Shown here: positions 24,750 through 36,318 of the stretch, piece by piece
Position numbering within the stretch: position 1 is the stretch's first letter
Layout: every line of letters starts with the position of its first letter
Assembly: GCA_021904315.1 (NCBI GenBank)
Contig: CM038917.1
Span: 7,920,041 to 7,984,040, forward strand
Direction of reading: 5' to 3'
Origin: Sphagnum magellanicum
Taxonomy: Eukaryota; Streptophyta; Sphagnopsida; Sphagnales; Sphagnaceae
Length of the DNA stretch: 64,000 bases
Program-made: the position numbers and the translations under genes
Notes under the pieces: generated by a model
The model's database searches: none
Told to the model about the DNA's origin: nothing
The model's input: only the letters and a program-made list of their open reading frames with translations

Positions 24750-26630
24750 CTGATTGGCCTCGCCTCTTGTGTGGTCTTAAGTAGGAGTTTGGAACTCCCT
24801 TTTTGCAGTTCAACTACTTACTTCCAGAACTGGCAGGGAGGATCTAGAAACAGCTACTGTGCTTGCTGTTATGCTGCTTCAATATGTTGTCAGATCTGAA
24901 ATCTGTATGAACTTCTTATCAGCTCCATTTTTCAATTCAATTGAGGTTCTCAATTTAAGTCCTTACAGTGGAAAATCTTTCAGTACTTATGAAGATTTCC
25001 ACAAACACCAAATCTAATGTCATTACTAATAGATTTTAGAGTTTCTTCAGCGTGGAGAAATTAGAGTCTGGAAATCAGTGTCTGGAGATCTGGAATCAGG
25101 ACTTGGGAGTGGGGGATTTACAGGCACTTTGTTGGGACATGCTACTGGGAGTGTGGGAGAGAGACTTGGATCCACCAGAAACATTGTCACACAAACTGCC
25201 AGTGGAGGAGCTTCTGGAGACTTGAGAGATGCAGTGGCGACATGCTGCAATGTTCAAACTATGGCAGAAGTACTCTGGATCTGGAGATGCTTACATCAGC
25301 TTTCTTAGTGCTGCATATGCACACACACTCATCTAAATTACTTCAAATGAAACATTGTGGGGGCAGACACAAGATGCTCATAATGGCATGGGACTGATTT
25401 AGCTAGGGACCCACCCTAATAAACCTGGAAAAGTTTTGCATGTGTACCTAATCATCAGGATTCAGACCATCAGAGCTCCACAGAATCAAGACACATGAGT
25501 CTGGAAATAGCTCTTAAAGCAGCAACTTGATTACTGCATACAGGTATGATTCCAAGTCCCTGAACAAGCAATCCTGTACTCTTTATGAATTTCTAGGTTT
25601 CAGTTCATGATGAACTTGAAATGGATATGATACGCAAATGGATCAAGGTGTAAACATTGTGCATGATGAGTCAAGGATCTCAGCCAGGAATAGACATCAT
25701 TTGGAGACTTGAAATCATACCTTGATTTGTATGACCCATCATTGGGTGCAAAACTTGCAGTTCCCTCTCTCTATTGCAGCACTAAAAACTAGAACCCTAA
25801 AATGTATCTATGCAAGCAGTACACCATGCTTTGAAACTCTTGATTGATAGGAATATGATTCTGAACTGAAACATCTCAAATTTCAGAATAAGATGCAGCT
25901 GAGCATCTCAAATTTATCTCTCTGGGTACAGTCTCAACCTCATCATTCCAAACACGGATTTCAATGTGTCACAAACATCAAATCATGACCCCTCACTCTT
26001 GCAGATCCTCAATCTCTGGGTGCGCACAAGACTCTGCATTGTTTAGCCGCAGAGTTCTTCAAACCTGAAGGGCCACCATGAATCCTAGTCAAGGATTGAA
26101 AGCCCCTACTTTGCAAATGGTTAGGGTTGGAATCATCATAGAAATAGTGGTCAAGCTTCTTCATGAACTGGCACTGCAATTCATTTATCTGGAAGAAACC
26201 TTATGGGTCTTACTTTTTTTCAAGACAAGAATTGGATACTAACACTTCAGATTTGAGCCATTGACTCTGATGTGGAGGCAGGAACCCAAAGAGAGAGAGA
26301 GAGAGAGCAACACTGTGGAACACCTCAAGCACGCTGCTAGATTCTTTTCTTCTTGTACAAAGTGCAACAACTCCTTCAAGGATGATCCAACAACAATGTC
26401 AGAATTTCCACAAGGGTTCAGGTTATTTTTGGCTTACTCCCAATTGTATACAACCTCCTTACTAGAAGAAAAGAGAGCACCAATCTTGAAAGTTGGTAGT
26501 TAGTTGTCAAGGAATTAATATGCAATCTATAGTAATTCTGCACATGTATGTATGTACAACACTACTAGAGGACATTGATGTAAGATTGTAACAATTTTCT
26601 GTCAAGAATCTCCTTGTTGCAAGACCTAAA
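24750..26630. other. Spacer of gene-like composition, no gene recognised
   Basis: Base composition is less AT-rich than the flanking spacers, and short frames occur (for example 25078-25308 and 26261-26503). None resembles a known family or has clear exon borders. The stretch may include downstream sequence of the minus-strand gene to its right. Confidence 0.35.
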
Positions 26631-26639
26631 ATGTGTCTT

Positions 26640-27480
26640 TCTCTCAGATTCAGTCTTCCACCTCTGGAGAATCTGAAGACCTAGATCTCCACACTGAAGT
26701 TTTGAATGTTGATGTGGTGGTACTTCTTCTCCTTGGGTCTAAACTTGAGACAGTTGTTTGCTGCCCTAAGGGTGCTGAGTTCCTCTGCTGCAAGTTACAA
26801 AGCTCCTTCTCCTGTGAAGAAGAATTTCCTGGTGTGCAAGACCTAAATGTGCCTTCTCCTCTCAGATTCAGTCTTCCAAATCTGAAGACCTGGATCTCCA
26901 CACCAAAGGTTTGAAGGTTCATGTGATGCTACTTCTTCTCCTTTGGTCTAAACTGGAGATGCTTGCTTGTTGTACTAGGGCCGTCAAGCTCCTCTGCTGC
27001 GAGTTACAAAGCTCCTTCTCCTTAGAAGAAGAATTTCCTGGTGTGCAAGACCTAAAAAGTCGTCTCTCAGATTCAGTCTTTCACCTTTGGAGAATCTGAA
27101 GACCTAGATCTCCACACCAAAGGTTTGTGAGTTGATGTGGTGCTACTTCTTCTTGGGTCTAAACTTGAGATGCTTGCTTGCTGTCCTAAGGGTATTGAGC
27201 TCTTCTGCTGCAAGTTAGAAAGCTCGTTCTTCTGCTGTAAAGAAGAATTTCTTGGTGTGCAAGACCTAAACATGCGTCCTCTTCTCAGATTTAGTCTTCC
27301 ATCTCTGGAGAATCTGAAGACCTGGATCTCCACACCAAAGGTTTGAGGGTTGATGTGGTTGTACTTCTTCTCCTATGGTCTAAACTTGAGATGCTTGCTA
27401 TCTGGAGGGATGAGCTCCTCTGCTGTGAGTTGCAAGACTCCTCCAGTGAAGAAACAAAACTCCTTCCTGATTTCAATTGC
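26640..27480 (-). repeat. ~209-218-bp tandem duplication of a gene 3' end, four units
   Basis: ATCTGAAGACCT(A/G)GATCTCCACAC recurs at 26671, 26880, 27094 and 27312 (spacing 209, 214, 218). Each unit also contains CTTCTTCTCC, GGTCTAAACTTGAGA and CTCCTTCTCC..GAAGAA. Read on the minus strand, each unit encodes versions of SSLDPRRRSTTSTxKPLVWRSRSSDSPEVED followed at once by a stop. The unit nearest 27.4 kb is the C-terminus of the 749-codon gene; the other three lie downstream of its stop. Confidence 0.85.
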
Positions 27481-29540
27481 CTCCTAGACTGCGTACGGGC
27501 GATCTCAATCTTTCCCAATGCTATGTTGCCCTTATCTTTCTCCTGACTGCCACAGTCAGTGTTCTCCAATGCATGGCAATCTGTCTTTTGGGTGATCTCA
27601 ATCCTTTCCAATGAAATGCTGCCCTTATCTTTCTCCTGACTGCCACGGTCAGCATTCTCCAATGCATGGCAATCTGTCTTTTGGGTGATCTCGATCTTTT
27701 CCGATGAAATGCTGCCCTTATCTTTCTCCTGACTGCCATAGTCGGCATTCTCCAATGCATGGCAATCTGTCTTTTGGGTGATCTTGATCATTTCTAATGA
27801 TATGCTGCCCTTATCTTTCTCCTGACTGTCATATTCAGCACTCTCCAATGGATGGCAATCTGTCTTTAAGGTGTAGTGATGAAATGCTTGAGATAAAGAA
27901 GAAGAAGAATCAGAATCAGAATCTCCCATCGTATCTGGAGTGTTGTCCACTTGAGTACCACTATGCTGATCAACTCTCTGCACGTTGAACCCTATTGTGC
28001 TATTGCTACTTGCTTTGTAGCTGCAGCTAGTGGAGCTTGGCATCATCAGATCCTGCACCACACTAGGGTTTGGTTCTGAGCTCTGCTGCAATGATCTGTT
28101 CTCCATTCCGTGCAGCTTCCTAATCTCAGAATGATCACTGGAATCATCATCATCATCATAATCATCATCATAATCATCGTCATCTGCATCTGATTCCTGG
28201 TCGTCACTACTGTCGTCTTCTTCACTGGTGCTCTCGGCATGATGTTTATCGGCGGCAGAACTCTGTTTCCCAACAACCCCGTTGTCGGAGGAGGCCTTCG
28301 GAGGAGGAATGTGCAACAGACGAGGCGAAACCTGCTTACCGCGGCTGGCCGTACTGCTGCTGCTGAGACTTTCAGAGGACAGACACCTTGCAATCGTCAG
28401 CCTCAGTTGTTGTTGTTGTTTCTGTTCCCCACTGGTCTTGACCTCCTCCTCATCCTCCACATTGCTCCCATACCGCTCCCTCCTCACACAGGCTCCTGCG
28501 GCGGTTTTCGGCTGATGAAACCCTTGTGCAGCACGGACCTCGGTCTTCGTCGGCAGGGACGGATCCGCTCCTGCATCCGTCTCCGGGAACAGGAAGCGCT
28601 CGATTGACAGAAGGGTTTGCGCATCGAAGAAGTGACGCTTTGTAAGGGCGTCAGGCTTCGTCTGCCGCAGCACTGCTGCTGCTTCTTCTTCATCTTGTGC
28701 TGCCGATGTCTTCTGTCGACTATGCAGCTTAGCTTTGATGGCTGCAATCTTGAGCCGCTCTCTGAATTTCTCTGTCTCGAGCTTGAGAGCCTCTTTCTCA
28801 AGTCTCATCTCTTGCTCCCGTTTCACAGCCGCTGCAAAACCACCATCCTGAGAAGGCGGTGCCGTTGCTTCATTCCATTCTGGCCGCGCTTCATATTCCT
28901 TCACCCAAGTCGTCCACCGATCCTTCTCCTGCTGTTGCTCTTCCTCCGACGATTTATTGCTGGATCGGAGAGCTCTACTTTGCTGCTGGATGGCGCTGTC
29001 TACAGCTCTATCCGTGCTCCAACTCCAAACTCTCTGTACTTGGCTCTCCCCACTCCAATCAACCAAATGCTCATAGCGATGCGCAGCGAAAGAAGAACCC
29101 GCTGAAGCAGCAACAGAACTCACAGAATCCGCGAGAACGACATCTGAGACTCGTATCCACGTCCCGGCGCCAGCAGCAGTCGCATCCGAGGAGTCATCAT
29201 GGCGGCGATGATGATGATGCAGAGGATGAGGAGGACCAGAAGAAGAAGAAGAAGAAGCGGCAGCAGCGACAACAACGGTGGGATCGCCAACTTCTGAGCT
29301 ATGACCTTTGATACTTAGGAGAGCCGCAACACAGAGAGCTGTGGACATGAGCAAAGGAGAGAAATACACCAAGAGCGGGTACAAGGGCGGAGTGAAGAGT
29401 AGAATTACAGCAAGAATTAACAAAGGATTGTGCCAAAAGATCATCACCAAATCCATGGCACCACCACGTGCGCCATTGCTACTACTAGTATTATTATTGT
29501 CATGATCGCTCCTCCTCCTTCTCCTCCATCTTCCGCCCAT
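27291..29540 (-). CDS. Large uncharacterised protein with N-terminal membrane hairpin, acidic tract and 31-residue repeats
   Basis: One uninterrupted frame of 749 codons starts at the ATG at 29540. I do not recognise the family with certainty. The N-terminus is basic (RWRRRRR), followed by two close hydrophobic segments (about 33-52 and 55-78, with a PPLYP turn) that suggest a membrane hairpin. Then come low-complexity A/S/H text, a charged probable coiled coil around 239-277 (KREQEMRLEKEALKLETEKF), Q- and S-rich stretches and a very acidic tract at about 437-470 (DDDDYDDDYDDDDD). Residues 556-680 form four 31-residue repeats (KTDCHALENADYGSQEKDKG..). The C-terminus ends WRSRSSDSPEMED and is the first unit of a DNA tandem array that continues past the stop. 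Plants have many uncharacterised proteins with an N-terminal hydrophobic hairpin and acidic body; homology to them is only an impression. The length and the charge-balanced coiled coil support a real gene. Confidence 0.75.
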   Translation of the reverse strand: MGGRWRRRRRSDHDNNNTSSSNGARGGAMDLVMIFWHNPLLILAVILLFTPPLYPLLVYFSPLLMSTALCVAALLSIKGHSSEVGDPTVVVAAAASSSSSSGPPHPLHHHHRRHDDSSDATAAGAGTWIRVSDVVLADSVSSVAASAGSSFAAHRYEHLVDWSGESQVQRVWSWSTDRAVDSAIQQQSRALRSSNKSSEEEQQQEKDRWTTWVKEYEARPEWNEATAPPSQDGGFAAAVKREQEMRLEKEALKLETEKFRERLKIAAIKAKLHSRQKTSAAQDEEEAAAVLRQTKPDALTKRHFFDAQTLLSIERFLFPETDAGADPSLPTKTEVRAAQGFHQPKTAAGACVRRERYGSNVEDEEEVKTSGEQKQQQQLRLTIARCLSSESLSSSSTASRGKQVSPRLLHIPPPKASSDNGVVGKQSSAADKHHAESTSEEDDSSDDQESDADDDDYDDDYDDDDDSSDHSEIRKLHGMENRSLQQSSEPNPSVVQDLMMPSSTSCSYKASSNSTIGFNVQRVDQHSGTQVDNTPDTMGDSDSDSSSSLSQAFHHYTLKTDCHPLESAEYDSQEKDKGSISLEMIKITQKTDCHALENADYGSQEKDKGSISSEKIEITQKTDCHALENADRGSQEKDKGSISLERIEITQKTDCHALENTDCGSQEKDKGNIALGKIEIARTQSRRQLKSGRSFVSSLEESCNSQQRSSSLQIASISSLDHRRRSTTTSTLKPLVWRSRSSDSPEMED
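27500..27872 (-). repeat. 93-bp coding minisatellite, four units
   Basis: GCATGGCAATCTGTCTTTTGG (or GGATGGCAATC) recurs at 27571, 27664, 27757 and 27850, exactly 93 bp apart. The unit is 31 codons, so copy-number change leaves the frame of the 749-codon gene open. The first unit on the coding strand is the most diverged. Confidence 0.9.
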
Positions 29541-29900
29541 TGCTTTTTTGCTTTTCCTTTGCTTGCTCTCTCAGCAACGCAACAACAAATGCTCACTGTC
29601 TTCTTCTTCTTCTTCTTCTTCGCCGCCTACTCGCAACGACGCACTCCCTCGTCGCCCCCACCACAACCACCACCACCCAAGACGCAATCGGAGAAAAACA
29701 AAACAAAACAAAACCAAAGCAGACCACTCCACTCCACAACACACCACACCAAACCGCAACAGAAAATGAAGGCAAAAAATTCAGCACAAAATGACAAGCC
29801 AAAAAACAAAGAAAAACACACACAAAAGACCAAAACACATGATTTTATTTTCATAATTACTTTCTTTTCTGTAATGGGATTTTATTTATTTTTCCCCCAT
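29541..29900 (-). promoter_or_regulatory. Upstream leader of the 749-codon gene
   Basis: On the minus strand the region just upstream of the ATG is purine/pyrimidine-skewed, with a GAA run (29602-29625) and CA-poor, GT-rich text. It looks like a plant 5' leader or promoter. The overlapping plus-strand frames are low-complexity artefacts. Confidence 0.35.
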
Positions 29901-30962
29901 TTGTTCCCAAAACAAAATATAATAAAATAAATAATAATAATAATAATAATAATAAATCATTATACTTGCTCTTTGTGAGGTCCTTTGGCTTGCCCAATTG
30001 AATCAATCAATCAAACAAACAAACAAAATAGGAGAAAAGAAAAAAATGGGGTTTTTTTTTTTTAACACATCCAATCATGGAGTTTATATTCTTTGGGCTT
30101 TCTTTTTATCTTTTTGATTTGTCTTGTTTTGTTTTGTTTTTTTGGTGGGTTGTTTCATTTTAGGGTTTTTTTTTTTTTTTTTTTTGCTTGGGGGGTTAAA
30201 TTTTTTGATGTTGTGAATTTGGGGACCTTTTTTAAGACCAAAAGAAACACGTTAGCTAGCTAAAAGTAGTGAAATTTTAAGTCGAAGAAAAACGAAAACA
30301 TTCCCCCAATTTTTTGGTCGGAGAAGAGACAACTTTTTTTGGCTTTTTTTATAAATAATTTTGTTGGTTGGTTGTGTGTCATGGGGTTTTTTTTTTTTTT
30401 TTTTCCTTTTCCCCCATTTTTTGTCATGTAGCTGAAGCGTTGATAAGACAAAAATAGCCAAAAATAAGGTTATAAGTCGGATATGAATGTAACAAGGGTT
30501 TTAGCATCCTTCATATTTTTGGCTACATGCTAGAACCCATTTAACCCAATAGGTAAATTTCTCCCAAATTTATTTATTTATTTATTTTCTTCCAAAGCAG
30601 GTGACTAGAACTTCACAAGGAAAACACATATTTTACGCCATTTTGAAAAAAGAATTTTTCCATTTGACTTAATTTAGCCATTATTGTAATTTGCATGCGT
30701 GTGTGAATTTTATTATTTATTTATTATTTATTTTTTTGGGGGGTTCAAATTTTAGCATCCTGGGCCCCAATAAAAAAGTGGAGGTGAGAATGGTGATACA
30801 ATTAATGGACTTTTTAAGGAAAAAATGGTCTGAAATCCCAATAATTATGAGGAAAACATTTCCGAACACACCGTATTTTAGACAATAGTTTTCCAACCAG
30901 TTTTTTATCCAATTTTCAACTGGTTTTGTTTTTCTTTTTTTTGACAAATTTTCTCAGGAAAG

Positions 30963-31090
30963 AGCCAAATTAAATTTGGCTAAAGTACCTGATTTCAACA
31001 TGTCACCAAAATATAAGACGAATCCTAAATTTTCTTTTACTTTCCTCTTTGATGTATAGCCAAAATTTGGCTAAGTCATCTTGTGGATGA
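30963..31090. repeat. Two TAGCCAAATTTGGCTA-type palindromes
   Basis: AGCCAAATTAAATTTGGCT (30963-30981) and TAGCCAAAATTTGGCTAA (31057-31074) lie about 95 bp apart. The second is followed by GTCATCTTGTGGATGA, the same flank as at 12957. The text between resembles that before the 12.9-kb copy (TTTACTTTCCTCT). Confidence 0.65.
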
Positions 31091-33097
31091 AAGCGAGGGG
31101 GGGAAAAAAACAACACCCATGATGGCACTCTATTTTGGAATGGAAAGTGTTTACCTTAGAACCTTGGCCAATTTGACACTAATTATATTATTTTCAGAAA
31201 TGTTAAAATTTTCAAAAATGATTTGTTCCAAATCAAAAAAAATTGTGAAGGAAAATAATGAATATTTAAGAATATTTCACTTATTGAAATGAATTTTTCA
31301 AAATTAATTAATTAATTAATTAATGATTTGTCAAAACATGTGTTGGAATGGCCAAGGTACTACGGTAGTTTGTTTTGTTTTGTCTGGGGGGGGGAGGGGG
31401 GGACCCAAAGAAGGCATTCTAAAAGATCCATAACTCGAGTCAAAGAGTTATTTATATACATAACAACTCTAGTTCAAACGTTTCAATTTTGTTTTCTCTT
31501 GTAACGATACATACCAAATGTGGCTTGCACATAATAATTGTGTGTATGTATCTATTGGTAACGTGAATAACTCTTTCTTTCCTTTTATAAGAGTGTTGTT
31601 TTTTTGTAAACGTAATTTGAACTTTGTTGCTGTTGTTTGTTAAGTGTTAATTACGTTTGTTGATTGTTGGTTGACTCTAATTAGGGTTATGAATTATCAA
31701 TCCAAATAGTGACCCTTTTTTTTAAATATAAAAATAATTGTGAGAGTAATATGCCTAAAGGAACTTAAGGATCCAACCGTCAATTATTGATGAATACCCA
31801 AAGATGCACAACTAGGTAGGTGAACGAGATGATGCACATAGTCCATAGAGAGCAACCAAAGAGGGAATTGTTGATGGGAATGTGACACTAGGGTTGGGGT
31901 CTAGGGTGGGCGGAAGGGGGGGAGGGGGGTATGGGATGGGAGAGAAATTATTGGCATATATGAAAAGCTCATGGAGCTCCATGAACTTTGTTTTAAAGTG
32001 CATGGTTATGGTTATTATCACATGGCTAGATGTGTCCCATGGGTATGATGATCATATAAAATGTAGAAAACTGGGCTCCAAATTTTGACTTTGTTTATGT
32101 AGATTGAATTTTAAGATATTAAGAACATCGCAACACATAATGGGTCTTGGTGGACATGATGATGAATGATGATGGTGTGGGATGAGGATGTGAATAGGGA
32201 TGTTGTGCAAGCTCAACTAAAGTAACAACATGCCTTAAGGAAAGACTTGTCTTGTGGTGGGGTGGAGTGGGGATACCTCGTGTGTCCATGCACATCTACC
32301 GAATAAGAAGGCCTCCGGGTTTGCCAATCCAACAAAGACACAAGTGCACACACAACGGGGCATTTATGTGCATGGCAATTAGGTGATTCACCTCTAATAA
32401 TTTCAACCCATTTCTTCTCCCATAGGATTCTTCTGGCCACATCCATAATTTTTTCTTTGAAAGATTAAAAAATTGTTGTACATGATGATGCTCTCTGAAG
32501 AAAGCAGCTTGCAAGGTGGGTTTTTTTTTTTTTTTTTTTTTTTTTCCCCTTTTTTGTTTTTCCTTTTGAGGTTTGAGTATTTACATATGAATTGTATCTT
32601 ACTAAGAAAAAATTTCCCATATCTTTTTTCAATGTGAAATAAATGAGCTTAAAACTTTAAATCCCAAACCCGTAAGAATGGTTTGATTGATACAACCCAT
32701 GATTTTATTTTATTTTTGGCTAATTTTTGTTACTTTGTTGAATTGTGTTTTGGAAATTTTAAAAAAAAAAAAAAAAAAAAAAAGCTTGAATTTTTCTTTT
32801 TCAGTGCAATTTTTTTTTTTTTTTTCCAGAAAAAATTCACAACCATTGCAAAGTCAAAAAAAAACTTGAGAAAATGAACACTTGGGTGCAGCAACCTTTG
32901 AAAGCCTGGTGGAAGCAAACCATTGAAAGCCAGGTGAACAAAGTTGTGAGTGAAATGCAAGAAAGAGGCTTTGCCAGACTCTCGTGCATGTATATATGGC
33001 AGCCTTGGTTGTGGTGAACCTCTCTCAAAACTTCATCCAAATTACTCTTTAACAGTCTTTTGTTATGAATTTTTTTGGGATGAAGCCAAAGTGACAA

Positions 33098-33130
33098 TCA
33101 TCCATAAGAAGATTTAGCCAAATCTGGCTA
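33098..33130. repeat. TAGCCAAATCTGGCTA palindrome with ATCCATAAGAAGATT flank
   Basis: ATCATCCATAAGAAGATT followed by TAGCCAAATCTGGCTA (33115-33130) is the mirror arrangement of the copies at 12939 and 31057. The same order, more diverged, is seen at 44625-44656. Confidence 0.65.
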
Positions 33131-35479
33131 TAAACCAGATTACAAAAGTACAAATTTTGTTAATCATCCTTTTATATAGTTCTGGCTACTCACTTACTAG
33201 AGTCAAAATATAGAAATTTGGCAATTTTTCATTATTAATTTTTATAACTTATGGCCAATTATTGAAACCCCTCCAAAAAAAAAAAGAATCATATAATTAG
33301 TTATTTTATTTTCATTTTTAATTTCACTTTTTGATGGAAATTTTGCCAGAAATATTTTTATTAAAAAATTAAAATCTATTAAAATCTATTAAAATTATTT
33401 TTTTTAAATTTTTTTTAAAAAAAAGCTGACCACCATGGAGGAGCCATTGATTATGAGTCATGTGCTTCACTTTACTTGGATATGAAGCTACAACAAACAT
33501 TAAGAAGGATCACTTCACTCATTTAAGCTTTGCTTTTACCCACTCTCTTCATGGCAAAGCAATCAGTGAATGAACAAACAACCCATTGTCCTTTGTTGGT
33601 GGGCTCTATCCCCAAGGGAAGAGACTTTTGCATACGTGTAGGATTGTTGGGAATTTTGGTTTTGTTTTGCACTAGGAACCAATTTGTGGGTGACACTTGT
33701 CTACTGACTTATCTGCACTCTCTCTAGGTTACCTTGTGTGTTTTTTTTATATTGGGATTAGGGTTAATTCAACATATTTTAATGCATGATTTTGGATTAT
33801 TTTGCATTACATTAAATTTTGAATTATTTAGGGTTTAGTGTTTAGGGTTATTTGTGAATTATGTACATGGTTTTATGCTTTCATCATTCCTCATGGTTTT
33901 TGTTTTCAAGTTCAACCTGACATGAAGAATAGAGCCATTATACGATGAGTTAGTTACTTGTTCTCCTTGAGTCACCCTCCTTATTGGGTTCTTTTAGTGG
34001 GTTAAGAAGAAATTAGCTTTTGATGCTAGTTGGAGCCGAAATTTTGGAATTGATTTATGACCTTGTTGGCTATGTTGAAGTTGGTTGTGATTTTGGCGAC
34101 CTTGGGGAGAGTGATCACCTCAAGACCATTTTCAACCTAGGTTGATGATATTCTTTTTGGGTTGGGTTGGGTTGGGTTTGGGGGAGGTAGGGGGGGCCCA
34201 AAGACTTTCATGGGTAACCTAAATATCTCTTGATGACTTTACCCCCCATTGCAACTAAAAAGACTACCCAATGATTTATAATTGTTGTGAAAGAATTCTT
34301 GTACGAACTGCAAAGCCAAATTTGTCAAGGTAGTAGAATAACCAAGAAAACAACTAAATGGCACTTCTCATGCAAGCATGTTCCAGGCATCCTTGTATTG
34401 CCTTGCAAGCTTTTTGCATAGGGTTTGACATAAGAAATAAGAAATATATATTAATAATAATAAATTGCAATCCTGAATGAATGCCAGGAAGTAAGCTAGT
34501 GGTGGGTACTTACCTATACTACTACTACCTTGCTTCAAAAATCACGAGTTCAAAGTTCAAACCTTACAAGGAACAACAAAATTTTCTTAAAAAATTGTTA
34601 AGCAGAACAAATGTTAAGTGTGAAGAACACGAAACTGTGCAATACGTAAGATTGCATAGAGCTCCTTAAATAAATAGGTCGAGCCAGAACTCACTCACTC
34701 ACTCACTCACTCAATCACTAACTAGCGAATATTTAGTGTCACCCAAAAGGCCGGGTTGGTCCTAGTGTGGAACTTGTCAACTATGCCACAATAAATTGAT
34801 GGACAAAGTTAGTGTGTTGGGTGGTCCTAGGTCCTGTTCAATCCAGAGTGTTGGCTGGTTCCTCCAAGTGCTTGTTGAAACCACAATTGGGCATTGGAAA
34901 TGGGGTTTTGATGTGTTTGGGGGTGGGCCAGAAATGCACATGACACTCCATTTCATATCATTCATTTCACTGGCAAAAGGCTGCCTTTGGGATGTGCCCA
35001 GTCATTCATACTTGGATTGTGGGAGAGGGTGAGAGGGGGGTTTTGTCAGGACTGGTTTTGAGAGCAATGAAATGGGGGAACTTTGTTCAGGAATCAAATA
35101 AGGGAAAAAGCCCCACATGAATGAAAGCTGACTTGAGTAGCCTTATATCTACTTATATAAAATAATTGGTGTTCGCACATGCTTGATTCGGTAATTCGTG
35201 ATTGGCTGGAGCCCTCCCCCCTCCGTCCCTTGAGAGCCATGAGTGGAAATATGTGAGCCCTGCATCCTAGTATATATACTAACAAAAAGAGAGCTCTAAT
35301 AATAACAACAACTAGCAACAGACTGACATACAACAGACAGACCAGCCTAATGAATGGTATGGTAGGTCAGAAGCAAGTAGTTGCTACAATGCCCCACCAC
35401 CACCATCACCACCACCCAGGTCCCAAACATCCAACATATCAATACATGTAATGGAAATGCTATTAGCTATTACCTTGTA

Positions 35480-35745
35480 ATGAAAATGGAAGCTTGGTAA
35501 ACCAATCCTTTAACCCTCCTACTTCCCCCATTCCTCTACCTAGGTAAGTGGTGAAAATGAATGGTAGGTACCTAGGGGTAATGCACTTGGTGGCTACTAG
35601 GTGAGTAGATGATGCATGTGGATTGTTTTGGTATTTAACTAACCACCATGGTTAAATAAAGGACAGGAACACAACCAAAAAGTGTTTCCGGTTGCCACAC
35701 CATCCATCCATCCATCCATCCATCCTGTATGGTGTGCATTTGTGG
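35480..35745 (+). repeat. Inverted partner of the 46.5-kb repeat
   Basis: From CTTGGTAAACC..AACCCTCCTACTTCCCCCATTCC to the CATC run (35699-35725) this is similar to the reverse complement of 46480-46795, in the same order: TAGGTAAGT, GGTAATGC, ACTAGG, GTAGATGATGCATGTGGAT, AACCACC, CATCCATC. It has no coding content. Confidence 0.75.
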
Positions 35746-35960
35746 GTGCCAATTCACTCCTGCTCACAAGTCCATGCTGTGCAGATTTCTGGGGATGTAG
35801 GCTGAACAACAAGTTTGTTTGTTTTCATTCATTAGGGACAGTCCCAGGTCTCAAACTAGTGGAACCCGACCTTTCCTTGTGCACAAGGTAGACCTAAAGA
35901 AGAAGGGTATGAGCAATGAGGCCTCAATTAATTTACCGTGCTTGTAGTCCTTATGTCCTA

Positions 35961-36318
35961 AAAGCATCTCCAGTAGTGCTCAGTATCTGATCCTGCGAAA
36001 ATGTTTTCCACATCCAAGTTTAGTTATGTACTCTTTTGCAACCCCACCCATAAAACTGAAACTGGGACAGCAAATAGGCAGGGAACTAGTAATAGCAAAC
36101 CACCTCGACGAATCATTATGATGGGCCAATCAGAAACACTCAACAGCAGCAATTAGATCATATTTATCACACTCTTTTCTGCAGGTGCACAGCCTTTTAC
36201 CAGCCACGGCAACGTGCACAATTATGTGACGCCAAAACGATTTTCCTGAGCCAAACCGGCATAAGTTGGATTTTTTTCATCCAATTTTACTGTGCAGCAT
36301 CACCAATGGAGATGCTCT
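35961..36318 (-). mobile_element. Complete MITE-like element, ~358 bp
   Basis: The left end AAAGCATCTCCAGTAGTGCT and right end (read inward from 36318) AGAGCATCTCCATTGGTGATG are terminal inverted repeats. The flanks are TA on both sides (35959-35960 and 36319-36320), consistent with a TA target duplication. No transposase frame exists, so it would depend on an enzyme from elsewhere. Three partial relatives lie at 600-840, 5728-6003 and 61265-61395. A harbinger-type three-base target (TAA versus TTA) does not match exactly. Confidence 0.7.

Larger units (their letters stand above)
29900..35480. other. AT-rich repeat spacer
   Basis: No gene is supported. It contains an AAT microsatellite (29924-29955), long T and A homopolymers (30172-30185, 30387-30404, 32520-32545, 32760-32783), three copies of the TAGCCAAATTTGGCTA palindrome (30963, 31057, 33115), an ACTC run (34688-34713) and G-rich stretches near 31387 and 34163. 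Confidence 0.6.

Noticed and set aside
25047..25308. Overlapping plus and minus frames with G/S- and P-rich text
   Set aside because: Mirror images of one another's low-complexity codons; no homologue recognised.
28046..29311. Plus- and minus-strand frames of 105-162 codons inside the 749-codon gene
   Set aside because: Shadows of the longer frame; proline-, serine- and leucine-rich text follows from its repeated codons.
30172..32830. Long T and A homopolymers as poly-A tails of retrocopies
   Set aside because: No gene-like sequence precedes them and no target duplications could be seen.
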